Shown here piece by piece: positions 48,292 through 60,600 of a stretch of DNA of 64,000 bases. Below the pieces are notes generated by a model. It saw nothing but the letters and a program-made list of their open reading frames with translations, was not told where the DNA came from and made no database searches. Source of the stretch: Costus lasius. Taxonomy: Eukaryota; Streptophyta; Magnoliopsida; Zingiberales; Costaceae. The stretch covers positions 86,588,665 through 86,652,664 of the forward strand of contig CM050453.2 in assembly GCA_027563935.2 (NCBI GenBank). Direction: 5' to 3'. Each line of letters starts with the position of its first letter. The stretch's first letter is position 1. The translations under genes were made by a program, and so were the position numbers.

Positions 48292-49459
48292 TGTCCAAAG
48301 GTTGGTGGCTGGATTCTGATGCCACCATTCATGTTTGCAACAACAAATCATTGTTCAAGGTGTACAATGAGCTGAAAGATCCTGAATAAGTACTGATGGG
48401 TAACCATATTACTACCAATGTTTTGGGCAAAGAGAGTGTAGAACTCAATTTCACCGCTAGAAAGAAACTCACACTAATTAATGTGTTTCATGTACCTAAT
48501 CTTACAAAGAATTTAGTTTCTACAAGCCTATTATGTAAGAATAACTTTAAGATTGTTTTAGAGGCAGACAAAGTTATTGTAAATAAAAATAGCATATTTG
48601 TGGGAAAAAGGATACTCTATGGATGTCATGTTCAAGTTATCTCTTAATGAAATAAATAAAGTTATTGTTTATGTTGTTGACTTTTCCTTTTTATGGCATG
48701 CTAGACTAGGACATTTAAATTATAGTTATTTACATTACATGTCAAAGTATAATTACATATCTTGCATAGATGATCATATTGGAAGATGTGGTATTTGTGT
48801 AGAAACAAAAATGACTAAGAAAACTTTTTCTAAAGTTGAATGAAAAATTGATTTGTTTGAACTAGAACACTATGATATATGTGTATTAAATGGTCAATTA
48901 ACTAGAGGTGGTAAAAGATATTTTATAACTTTTATAGATTATTTTTCTAGATTCACATATGTATATCTAATGAGAACTAAAGATGAAGCTTTTGATAAAT
49001 TTAAGAAATACAAATCAATAATTGAAAATAAAAAAGGAACAAAAATCAAAATGCTTAGATCGAATAGAGGTGGTGAATACTTTGCTGAAACATTTAACTC
49101 ATTCTGTAATAATAATGACATTGTTCATCAAAGGACTGCTCCCTATGCATTGTTCATCAAAGGATTGCTCCCTATACCCCTCAACAGAATGGGGTAGTTG
49201 AAAGGAAAAATAGATCTTTGGTAGACATTGTTAATGTCATATTATTAAATGCTAAGTTACTTTTCGGGGAGAAGCTTTGTTGACAGCTAGTCATATTTAT
49301 AACAGAATTCTTTTTAAAAAGTTTAAGGCTTCACCATATGAACTTTGGAATAATGGAAGAAAACTTAACTTAAATCAAAGTTAGGGCCAAGAGGAATTAA
49401 AAGTGTATTTGTTAGATATGCTCACAATTCCAAGGCATATAGATTATTAAACATTGACT

Positions 49460-50980
49460 TAGGGGTGAGCATTATTCGGTTTTTACCGAATTTACCGATC
49501 GGTAAATCGGTTCGGTAATTTCGGTTTCGGTTTTCGGTTCGGTATTAATTTTTACGTAATTCGGTATTTCAGTTCGGTAATTCGGTTTTCGGTTCGGTAT
49601 CGGTAAATTACCGATTTACCGATACATATATAGTGAACATTTTAAAGCAGTAAGGGGAATTCTCAATGCGATCACCCATGAGGAGCTCCCCAAGGTTCTT
49701 TGTGCTGTCCTTGATGCTTTCCTAGGGGAGGCAAAATGGGAGGCTGTAGTAGCTGAAGGGCATCTCGGTGTCAATGGATGTGAGTGAGTTCACCTTCACT
49801 GGGAGGGTGCCATTGGCCCATTGGTCACGTACCGGTGGGGATAGTTGCTAGGGAGGTAGAATCCATTGCCGGACTGGATCGCGATGAAAGAAATCAAGAT
49901 CCAAAGGCCTAAACTGTGGGAAAATCTGACTCTGGCGGTCTGGCCCCGAATTCTGTAGCGGAACTCATCAGCGATGGGTTCTTTGCACAGATCTAGGGGC
50001 GTTAAAGTCGGATATCACGGATTAGATTGAGAAAAAAAAACCTAATGATCAGAGCTAGTGAAGAAAACCATGCAGGAAAAAAAAAACATACAATAGCTGG
50101 AAACAATAATTGAAGAACTACTCTTACAGTCTTACCTTCTTAAAATTAACCAAAAATTGGAGGGAAAATGCACGAATTGATTGAAGATCACCTTCTTCTA
50201 TATTGAGGTAAGATGGAAAATCGCCTTCTTCTAGATTGAAGGAAATAACAGGACACGATTATACAATTATACAATTATAATGAATTTATAATCATAATTA
50301 AATTAATTGATTTAGTATAAAAAACATGGATGGTCATACAGGACTTGACCTACACAATTCAATTATATTATATAAGTTGTATACATTTTATATATCACAC
50401 GTATATTTATGTAATTTACATGTCACAATTCAATTCAAATACATTACATTATATAATTATAGATAGAATATAATGTGTGTTTGTTAGACGTTTTATTTAT
50501 GTGATTATGTATAAAGGTAGAAATTTATTATTTTTTCAATTCAGTTGTTGTATGAATAATATATAAAAAAATAGTGTGATATATAAGATTTGCACCGGTA
50601 GAAATCTATGAGTAAAAGGTGTTAAATTTTGTATTTCAATTCATAAACCATGAGTTACAAGAAAAATGAAACCAACACGAATCAAATTATTGCCAAAGCT
50701 TAAAAATATATAATAAAAGAGAATTGAGACACTAATAGAAGATAATTATATAATTAAAGAAATAAAATTTAATGTTAAGAAAATCAAATAAATTAATTAT
50801 ATGTGTAAAAATCGATAATTCGGTAAATTACCGAATTTACCGATCGGTAAATCAGTAAATTTACCGATCGGTAAATTCCTTATTCGGTTCGGGATCGGTT
50901 TTTGATATTTCGGTATTCGGCAATTCAGTTTTCGGTAATTTAGTATTCGGTAATTCGGTTTTACCGAATACTCACCCCTA
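49460..50980. mobile_element. hAT-type non-autonomous element, 1521 bp, with captured gene sequence
   Basis: The ends are TAGGGGTGAGCA on the left and the complement of ACTCACCCCTA on the right. They are flanked by an exact eight-base duplication CATTGACT (49452-49459 and 50981-50988). Removing it rejoins the copia frame LLNIDSNIIV. The sub-terminal parts (about 49470-49625 and 50810-50975) are long inverted arrays of TTCGGTAATTCGG type. The interior is AT-rich except for the GC-richer block at about 49639-49990, which is gene-derived. No transposase was found. Confidence 0.9.
49639..49990 (-). pseudogene. Captured TM9SF (nonaspanin / EMP70) N-terminal fragment
   Basis: The minus strand reads a hydrophobic signal-like WILISFIAIQSGNGFYLPSN (49903-49844). 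After a one-register frame break it reads VKVNSLTSIDTEMPFSYYSL (about 49793-49734), then PFCLP, an in-frame TAG, and ESIKD, NLGELLMGDRIENSPY. These are signature N-terminal sequences of the transmembrane-9 superfamily, Golgi/endosome proteins. The piece covers the signal peptide and the early luminal domain only, with no membrane helices. It is inverted relative to the host copia element and cannot encode the protein. The parent gene is not in the window. Confidence 0.85.
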
Positions 50981-52787
50981 CATTGACTCCAACATAATTG
51001 TTGAATCAATACATGTTGAGTTTTTTGAAGATAGATTGATAAGTGATGCAAAAGAGACTCAACCTCATTTGACATCAAGCTCTTATGATGTGAGGGTTGA
51101 GAAGAAAAGGAAAGAAATTAATGAGCTAAGTGAACCAAGAAAAAGTCAAAGAATAAGAATTGAAAAATATTTAGATAAAGACTTTATTTCACCTAATTCA
51201 TTAATTTTCCTTGTTGAAGGAGATAGAACCAAAGTTTTAAATAAAACATCCATAATATGCTATTTAGAGAATGAGCCCAAATCATATTATGAAGCAATGA
51301 CATCAAGAGATGCTTCTTTCTAGAAAGAAGCTATTTGTGATGAAATGGACTCAATAATATGAAATAGGACATGGGTTCTTCTGGATTTATCACATAGATC
51401 CAAAGCAATTGGATGTAAATGGGTGCTTAAAAGAAAATATAGACCTGATGGTTCTATACAAAATTATAAAAATACACTGGTAGCTAAAGGATTCAAACAA
51501 AAGGAATGTGTTGATTACTTTGATACATATGCTTCAGTAGTTAGAATAACATCCATTTGATTATTGTTTGCTTTAGCTTCAATTAATAAACTATATGTGC
51601 ATCAAATGGATGTTAAGATGACCTTTTTAAATGGTGAATTATCTGAAGAAGTTTATATGAAGCAACCTGAAGACTTTGTCTTCCAAGTAATGAGCATAAA
51701 GTGTGTAAACTAGTTAAATCAATCTATGGATTAAAACAAGCTCCAAAGAATGACATAAGAGATTTGATTCAGTAATTCTCTCAAATAATTTTAGACACAA
51801 TACTGTTGATAAGTGCATTTATCATAAGTCAACAATGAGTATAGGGTAATCTTATGTTTATACATGGATGACATGCTAATATTTATCACAAATGAGAAAG
51901 GAATAAAAGAAACTAAATTGTATTTAAATTCAATCTTTCAAATGAAAGATTTGGGTGAAGTAGATATAATCTTGAGAATCAAAATAAAGAAACATGCTTG
52001 TGGATATTCCTTAAATCAATGTCATTACGTTGAAAAGATGCTTGATAAGTTCAAGTTGGTATAAAAGAAGCTAACACTCCTTTTGATTCAAGTCTAAAAT
52101 TATTAGAAAATAATAAGAGAGTTATTGATCAATTAAATTATGCAAGTGCCATCGGTAGTCTAATATATGCTATGCATTATAAAAGGCCTGACATTGCTTA
52201 TGCTATGTGCATATTATTAAAATTTACAAGTAAACCTAGCATAAATTATTGGAAAGATATTAAAAGAATATTTGGATACTTAAATAATACAAGAGAGTTT
52301 AGTCCAGTATACAGTGATTATCCATGTGTGCTAGAAGGGTATTGTGATGCAAGTTGGTTAATAAATAATCATGAAAGTAAAGCCAGCTCGGGGATGGATT
52401 TTCATGTTAGGTGGTGAGGCTATAAGTTTGGCTTTTAAGAAGCAAACTTTCATTGTACATTCCACTATGGAATCAGAGTTTATAGCCATAGTTGCAGTAG
52501 ACAAAGAAGCTGAATTGTTGAAGAATCTCTTAATGGATATTGAGTTGTGGCCACAACCCATGACAACCATTTTTTTGCACTGTGATAGCCAAGCTACAAT
52601 ATCTAGTGCTTATAATGAAGTATATAATAGAAAGTCTAGACATCTTGGCATAAGACATGCATATGTTAGAAAATTAATTACTAATGGGGTGATCACCATA
52701 ATATATGTGAGATCAGAAAATAATTTAGCTGATCCTCTCACTAAGCCTCTTAACAGGAATTTGGTGAGGAATCAACTTATTGTATGA

Positions 52788-53368
52788 GACTTAAGTTATT
52801 AAATTTAAGCAACTATGATGGTAACCCAACTTTGAATTAGTAAATTACTAATTGTAAAAGTACATTGGGTAACAAGAAATTATTGTTATGTGCTTGTAAG
52901 CACTAGAAAGTCATATACTAAGTTGATTTATAATTCAAGTGCTAGCGCTGACAGTTGCGTGAAGTTAAGGATGAGCACTTCCTTTTAATGGAGTTTATAA
53001 AAAAAAATTATGTCCATAGCAACTCGGACAAGTGTGGAAACTCTACCTACATGAACATTGAAGTGGTGCCGCTTCAATAAGAAAATTGTGATTCTCTTAT
53101 AAATATTTGTTATATTGGGATTAGCACATGATCATATATAATAGTGCTAAGGTTTTTTGAAGGAAAGTTTTGAGAATACCATGACATGTATTATGTGTGT
53201 GATGTCTTCAGTTTAACATAAGAAGTCGAGGTACAATCTATAAAACCTTCAGCTTCGTTTGCACTTTAAGATATTTACACTAATTGTGAGTCCAAATCAA
53301 AAGATACCCACTTGTATTCATAATATTTACTTAGCAGGAAAATAATTGTTTACAACTAGTGAAGGATT
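52788..53368 (+). other. Copia 3' untranslated region
   Basis: 580 bases between the polyprotein stop and the 3' LTR, without a recognised feature beyond short A runs. Confidence 0.6.
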
Positions 53369-53540
53369 GATATATATTTTATAGTTGTAAACAATAAGGA
53401 AACATCTTTAGTCCCATATTACTAAAATGAATAAGTGTTTATATCCTTATATACTTTATTGTGCTTATTAAATCAATAAATAAATAAATAAATAAAGGAG
53501 CATGAGCAAGCATTAATTGCATGAGCTCCATGACTTTGAG

Positions 53541-54641
53541 ACTATAATATTATTTAATATCTTGATTGGATACTTGGGCACTTGGGGAATATTATGGCAA
53601 CAATTGTTCTCCCATTTCCATTTGCCACTAACACAATAGTATGTTTGTAATATGAAACAAAATATGTAAAAAATTATAGATAGAGTACATATATCAAATA
53701 TAATTTATTCTTTATTTTTTCTCTAATAAATATAAAAATAAAAATTTTAATACTTTTATATCACACTATTTTTCAAATCTTTTTTCCTTTCTATTTTCTT
53801 TTCATCGGATAAAATATAATATAGTCAAATAATTCACGAGTGAGTGATGCGCATCCTTAGTCTAGAGATTCAAGTAAATTTATAATTTGCATTGGTAGAA
53901 AATTGTATAATTGTTGATTAGAAAAAAGTACAAAGCAATTATTATTGGATGCACAACATGGTTCTTAAAGGAGATATTTGCTTACTCCAGTAGATGGTAT
54001 AAAGAGAACTAAAAATGTGATTCATAGATGGGTAATATACAAAAGTAGATGGTACTTACAAAATTTAAGCAATTCTACATTTGATGAATTCATAGAGACA
54101 AGGCTAATGAATGTTTAAGTAGTAAACATGAATATAATATAAATAATTATACGAAAGCAGAGTCATCATTACTATTGGCCAATTCTTTTTGTGGTATCCA
54201 AATGAAATGCAATATATTGTTAACACTAATAGGTGATATTGCAATGTTTTAAATTATAGCTATTTTAGTGGACAATTGATTATTTGTTTATTTATGTAAT
54301 AGGACTTTTAAAGCACATGTGCTTGCTCATTTCTACTATCGTATTTTGATTGTCCTATGCAAATTTGATCGCATCGTTGGCTCAAATTATTGAGAAAAAT
54401 TTTTAAGCAGAGTATGAGATATTCTTAGATGTGTGAATTTTTAAGCTAACATAAATGTGATATTTATTTTAAAATCCATAATTTTAAAAATACAGATTGA
54501 TTGCTTATAAATTTTTCACTAAATTATCAGCCCAAATTGAATATGACTTATGGCCCATTTATTTACTTAGGCTCGCATTGACCCGAATCCGGGGTCAATC
54601 GGTCAATTGGGTAGGCAGAGAGCTCGAGGGGAGTGCTGGTC
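53541..54641 (+). other. OST1: AT-rich upstream region of the OST1 gene
   Basis: The final 120 bases are less AT-rich and contain ATGGCCCATTT (about 54548-54558), similar to the GGCCCA elements common in plant housekeeping promoters. No TATA box stands out. Further upstream the sequence is AT-rich with no gene. Confidence 0.4.
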
Positions 54642-57600
54642 ATGGGAAGACGATCCACCGCAGCCATGGCGATGTTTCCCTTCCTCCTCTCTCTCCTTGC
54701 GATCTTCCAAGTGGTCTCTTCCTCGCCGGGGATCCGAGTGCTCAACGCGGAGAAAAGGGTGAGGTCTCTTGCAACGAAGTGAAAATTTCATTCCAACTTA
54801 TCTCATCCTCTTTCTTTCACATTACTTGATATTCTCATTCTGGTGAGATCCGTGGCTTACGTTAGGTCTAACCTTTGTGTAATTGCAGGTCGACTTGACT
54901 TCACCGTTGATAAGGGTTTTCTTGACTTTGAAGGTACCTTTTCTTCAGATGCTTCGTCTCTTTGATGATTTACGTTTAGATTGTTTGTTTTGGCGTCCTG
55001 CTGTTTGAATGGATGAAAAAAATGATTTTGTTCATGTCGATGTGGTAGCGTGTCGGATGGGGAGATCTGGAGAAGCCAAAATTAAAATGTTCATTTTGAC
55101 TTGTTTACTGCAGCAATTTCTTGCTTGTTCAATCACTTTTTTTTTCCATTTCCTAGCTGTTCTCTCGTTTTCCTTCAAAAAAAAAAAAAAACCACTAATT
55201 TTTTTACCATGAACTCCATTAGGTGGAAAATACCGGCGCGTCTGAAGCTTCTGAAATTCTACTTGCTTTCCCACCAGCTGAAGCAAAACACATAGCTATG
55301 TTAAAAGCATCCACTGCTGAAGGGAAACGTAAAAAGAAGACCTACGTGCCTCTCTCCGTGAGCCCTGTTGAATCTCCTGATGCACCAAATGGTGCTCAGC
55401 TATACTCCGTTTCATTGCGCAGCCTGTTAAAGGCTGGTGAGACAACAGTAGAAGTGCTTTACATACTAACTCATTCTCTCGAGCCCTTTCCGGCAGAGAT
55501 CAGCCAATCAGAATCACAACTTGTTTACTACCGTGATAGTGCAACTATACTGTCGCCTTACCAGATTGTGGAACAGACTGTGTATATAAAAACGCCCAGT
55601 AAAAAAGTGGAATCTTTTACAAGAGTTGACCCAACTAATCGTGCTGGTTCTGAGCTAAAATATGGTCCTTACAATGACCGCCTGCCATTCTCATATTCTC
55701 CAATAATTGTCCACTTTGAGAACAACAATCCATTTGCAGTTGTTGAAGAACTTGTACGAGAGATTGAAATTTCACACTGGGGAAACATTCAGGTCAGGGA
55801 TCATTACAAACTGAAACATGATGGGGCACGACACAAAGGAGTATTTTCAAGGTTACTTTAGTCAATCTCATTGTTGTTTCTTTCTACATTCTATGCCATT
55901 AGTGGTAAATATGAACTTCTTTGAACTTTTCTGTGCTAAATCCTTCTTGCAGATTAGCAAATGCTGTCTTTTTAGTTTCAATTTTTAAGCTCCAGTCTCA
56001 CTTCAGAACAATCTTAGTTATGTATTTGATATCTGTTTATTGGTCTCTTTTTATCACATTATCAGTCCTTTTCTCTGACTTAAATATTGTGTTTTCTAGT
56101 GGTGTTAAACTCTATATGCAATTATATCATGTTGGTGAAATCATCCTTTCATAACTATTTACAATTTTTTTATAAAGATGTGCCAAAGTTTATTCTTGTT
56201 ATGAAAATGTAGAAAAGTAATCTCTGATGTTATTGTGTTGTTATAAGCAAACATTTATTTGATTCAAATGCAAACCAATCAAATTCATAATAGCCTTTTA
56301 TTGTGTGGCTTTGACTATCTGTATTAATCTTCAAGTGATGCCATTCAATTCAACTCCCCGTTAATCTTCCCTTATTCTGTTGAAAAAAAATTCAAAATTT
56401 ATCATGTGGAAATGCTGAATACTTCACCTTCCAGAGAAAATTTTTTTGTAATGTATTTGTTTCTATTGATAAGCTATCTAAACTTTTTTTTTCTTGGTCA
56501 GTTGGTAAGAAGAAGTTGCTGGATTAATATACGTATTGAAGTAGAGTAGTTATTGTGAAGATTGAATAATAATATTTTTCTTAAACTAAAGTATCGGAAA
56601 CATACATTTTTCAGTTTATCCTACCAATCATGGAAACTTACTTAAGATGTAATGCATATACTAATCTTCATTATTGTTGGTGAAGATAACGAGATTTTAA
56701 AGTATATATTATGCAAAAATGAAAAGCAAAAGTTATGGTATTACCAAGGAACCATGATCCTTCTCATGGGCCTTCTCCAATTTGTTTCATTTGTATGTAA
56801 TTTAAGCAGTTCAAAGCAGCTTACATGTTCACTTTGCTATTTAGTTTATTTCTTACAGATTTCTCTACCATGATATGACGCAACTTGAAATATTCTATTG
56901 GATGGAATTCAATCCTCTGAAAGAACTAAATTCATATCATAGTCAAGCCATATCTTTGTTTTAATTTTTCCTCAAATGATAACCGTGTGAGATTGTTGTT
57001 TTTGGTTAGTTTAGCTAGTCTTTGTGTTAGTTTTGTTGGTGTATAGAGAAGTTGCTTCCTGAGCCATTGATTGGGTTGTATTCTTGTTCAATATCCATAG
57101 CACGACAACATGAAGAGTATTTGGTCTAAAATTTCTGAGATTAAAGAGAAGAGTAGAACTATTTTATTTATAGATGGTACGGTGACTATTTGCTAGGCAA
57201 CTTTTGGTGATTTATTCTTCTGCCTCTGATCGCTAAATTTGTCCTGTATCTTTTTCAAGCATTTAATTATTTACTACTGTATTTGTTAAAAATCATTTAT
57301 TATCCTTCTGTTTCTTTAAGTTAAAAAGATGCTTCTTATTTCATATCTCCAAGTTGATAAAGCCTAGACCCTATAAGTTGGAAACCTGATCTTCCAACTC
57401 TTAGGCTATGATAGCAAAACGCCTCTGAACTTTTCTGGAACCTACATTTTTATTGCAACTTGGTTATCACAAATACAGATATGATTACAATGTCTATATG
57501 GTTAAGTTTCAGATCTTGAAGTAAGAATGAGTGCACTTGTAAGAAAAAAAGCAGATTAAGGTTATCTCCAAGTGGATATTATCTTCGCAAGGATTTTGAG

Positions 57601-60600
57601 GGTAGTGGAAAGTTTCATGAAAGAAACCTCTACTTGTCAAATTTCTCCAACATATTAGGTCACGGTGAGTAATATATAGATTCATCTTCAAGGTGGTTAG
57701 AAAAACAAGAAAATTCAGGATTCCCAGTATGTTTAGTTGAATATATTGATCAGTGGTTTGACCAAAATACTTAACAAGGAAATGGAGTCATTTGAAAAGT
57801 CAGTTAAAATTAAATAAGATCATAAAATAAGAGAGGCAAAGAAGAAAATTGTTAACAGGTTGATTTAGGAAACTGAAACAAGTATTCACAAAAAGAAAGT
57901 AACTTGCATTATGTAATTTATACTACTCACAATAAGCACAATATATTATCATTTAGTAAAAACATTGAATAGTAAAACTAAATTACCAAACAAATATTAT
58001 AATGACAAGATTGTCATATACCAAACAAGACTAATTTTTGTCAATTACTAGGGTCTTTCATAAGAATCAATGTTATATATGAAGTCAAATCAACAAACTT
58101 TGGCACTCATTTGAATTTATCAAAATATAGTTCCTTTTTCAGAACATATCTAAATAGTACTAGAATGCTCATCTTTTCTCTTGTTACAAATTGGACATTT
58201 GAAGGAACCTCAAATAACCTAAGACTTTAGGGAGTATAGTATCTTGGTTCTTTTTCAGTTCTTGGATCTTAAATTGACAAATTGTACAAGCTCAAGAAGA
58301 TTATACATTTTCTGTAAGTTCTCTAAGTCCAGTGTTTAGAATGAACCATGTCTAGGCACCGAGTTCTATTATTGGTTCAAATGTTGAGTCTCTTAGAGGT
58401 TTGGGCCTATTATTGAGCAAAAGTATGCAATTGATCAACTTGCGGCCAGAAAAATCAGATTTGAATTTCATTATCGATAATGCTGGCTTGGTATATTTGG
58501 TAGTTTTCCTGCACTTATGCTGTTGATTTGTGCTGGATTCTTTTGGCACATTACAATGTGGTATCAAGGGCTACATGCGTTTTTTTTCTTTCCTTTTCCT
58601 TTATTGCATTTTGTCCTCCATTTCTCTGCAGTATCACTTAAACAAGCAGTATCACTTAAACAAGCAATAAATTCTTTTGCGGCTGTTCCTTGAACAAAAT
58701 TAAATTAGGTATATCATATTTAAAACTGTGCAGTTCCTTGAAAGAGCACCCAATCACTTCAAAATTTTTAGAGAGGATCACCTCCACATTCGTATTTCTA
58801 TTATATTATTGTCTGCTGAGTTTCATACAAGTTGAACATCTAAATGAGTGATCCTATGCATTATCATTTTAAATAGGCTATAAATTCTTTTAGGCTCGTT
58901 CCTTTGTTTGGGGCACTTAATAAAATCACCTACACATCCATATTGCTATTCTATTATTTTCTGCATAATTCCAAATAATTTGAGCTTCTAATTTAGTGAT
59001 TCTATGATGTATCATTTTTCACATGACATTAACTCCTTTAGGGGTTTTTCTCTGTGTGGTGCATCCCAAAGTAAGATTGAAATAAGGATTACAGTGAACT
59101 CTATAATGTATTGGGAAGAGCATCAAATCACTATGAACATTTAGTGGGGATAACTCTGCATCCATCACACTATACTAAGATTTTCTGCCAAGTTTTGACT
59201 CATTCTTAAACTAGCTATAAATTATTTGAAGGTGAGCCGCCGGACCGGTATGGTATCGGTATGTAGCATACAAACTGAGCGGTTCCGGGAGGCAACGGGC
59301 GAGCAGCAGAAAGCTTCCGGCAGCGGCAGAAGCTTTGAACGAACGAAGCTTTTAGTGGCCGCCTATTGCCTCCCTCCGCCGTCCACCTCGGAGCCATGCT
59401 CTGACGGCCGGTCGGACCGGTATGTACCAGACTTACCGAATGGTTTTGCAAACTGTGAATTCTTTTATGATTGTTTCTTTGCACAGAAATGTTGAATTAT
59501 GGGTTGCATATTTAAAACTTTACAAATTCCTTGAAAAGGGTACTACTCTCAAATTTTTTGAGAGGACTCTCCTTCATATCCTTAGTACTATTATATGATT
59601 TTATACTAAGTTTCATATAATTTGAACATATAATTGAGTTGCTACAATTTTCAAAAAAATGTGCAATCACTAAGTTTTAATGTGTGGTCAAAAAGTTATG
59701 AAACATGGAAGACTGTCTTAGAATAATACTTGCATATTGATTGTCCTTCTTTGAAAATTTTGGGTTGGTTGAAGGCCCTTTGCAACAAAATTTGCCCCTT
59801 CTAAAATCTATACATTTTCTAATTAAAAATGTTTTGAATTAACCCCACAGTGTTAAATTTGGGCTATGTCAAGAAGAGAGGAAGTGGGCATTTGGACCTT
59901 ATTTAGAAAACTTATTATAATATCTAAATAGCGACTCTATTTGGTAATGATCTAGGGACTTGACCTCAATCGGAAGCTTCACACATAAACCGAAGAGCAA
60001 CTAATAATTCTAATTCTCAAAGTTATTACTTTTATGGGGGTGTGTTACGGGCCCAATCTCTTTGTATGTTACAGGCCCATTTATCATGAGTGGTTTTTAA
60101 TAAAGCGGGTCGGGTTGGCTTGTCATACCCGAGTTCGCTAGGTAGGAATAGTATAAATAAAGGCCTAGGGTTGAAATTAGGTTTTGTCTAGTGTTTGTTA
60201 TTTCTCTTTTGGGCGTGCTTTGCACGAGTTCGTATCAATTGGTCCGACCTGCCGGATCGATCGCCGGGGAACCAGTGGTTCGGCGACGGATAAAGGCGGA
60301 AGGAGTTTCCGTTGTCGTTCGTAGATCTTATCAGCGGATCTACTATCGTTGATCAAGCTGAAGAAAAAAAAAAAAACCCTAGGAGTTAATCGAAGCCCTA
60401 GGAGGAGGTTTGGACGGCAATAGCGACAAAAGATCGGTGACACCTCCGGCAAGCACCAGCGAGCAGCGGATCCAAGCGGTGTCATCTTTCTTCCAGGTGG
60501 CCATCGATTGATCGGAGGCTGCTGTTGTGTAGCTCTTCTCGGCGCTGCTGAAGTTGTTGGGCACGCGACTAAGCGGAGAGGCGGATGTGCGTCTTCGACG

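Larger units (their letters stand above)
47640..52787 (+). pseudogene. Copia gag-pol polyprotein, degraded and interrupted
   Basis: In order: a gag remnant (MDQVRELEILVF, AIQVGAILSKLPATW), a zinc knuckle CFNCGKKEYYIKEC (about 48030) with Tyr in place of the ligand His, and a protease site WWLDSDATIHVC (about 48305) with Asp in place of the Gly of DSG. The integrase follows, with WHARLGHLN, GKRYFITFIDYFSRFTYVYL and LRSNRGGEY, where Asn replaces the catalytic Asp. The hAT-type element 49460-50980 splits the frame after LLNIDL. RT then resumes (IGCKWVLKRK, LYMDDMLIF at about 51862) and RNase H follows (GYCDASW, SLAFKKQTFIVHSTMESEF, NNLADPLTKPL). RNase H is the best preserved part, open from 52371 to 52787. 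The element is dead. Confidence 0.9.
47179..53540 (+). mobile_element. Decayed Ty1/copia retrotransposon
   Basis: Short, diverged LTRs (about 47179-47345 and 53369-53540) begin TGTTATATATTGTATAG and TGATATATATTTTATAG and share GGAGCATGAGCAAGCATTAA near their ends. Between them lie gag, protease, integrase, RT and RNase H in copia order. The internal part is broken by many stops, two small duplications and the insertion of a 1.5-kb hAT-type element. LTR ends, PBS and target duplication could not be fixed exactly. Confidence 0.85.

Noticed and set aside
55852..55861. OST1 ending at the TAG at 55859
   Set aside because: This is intron sequence after a good donor. Exon 4 at 63336 restores conserved ribophorin I sequence in frame.
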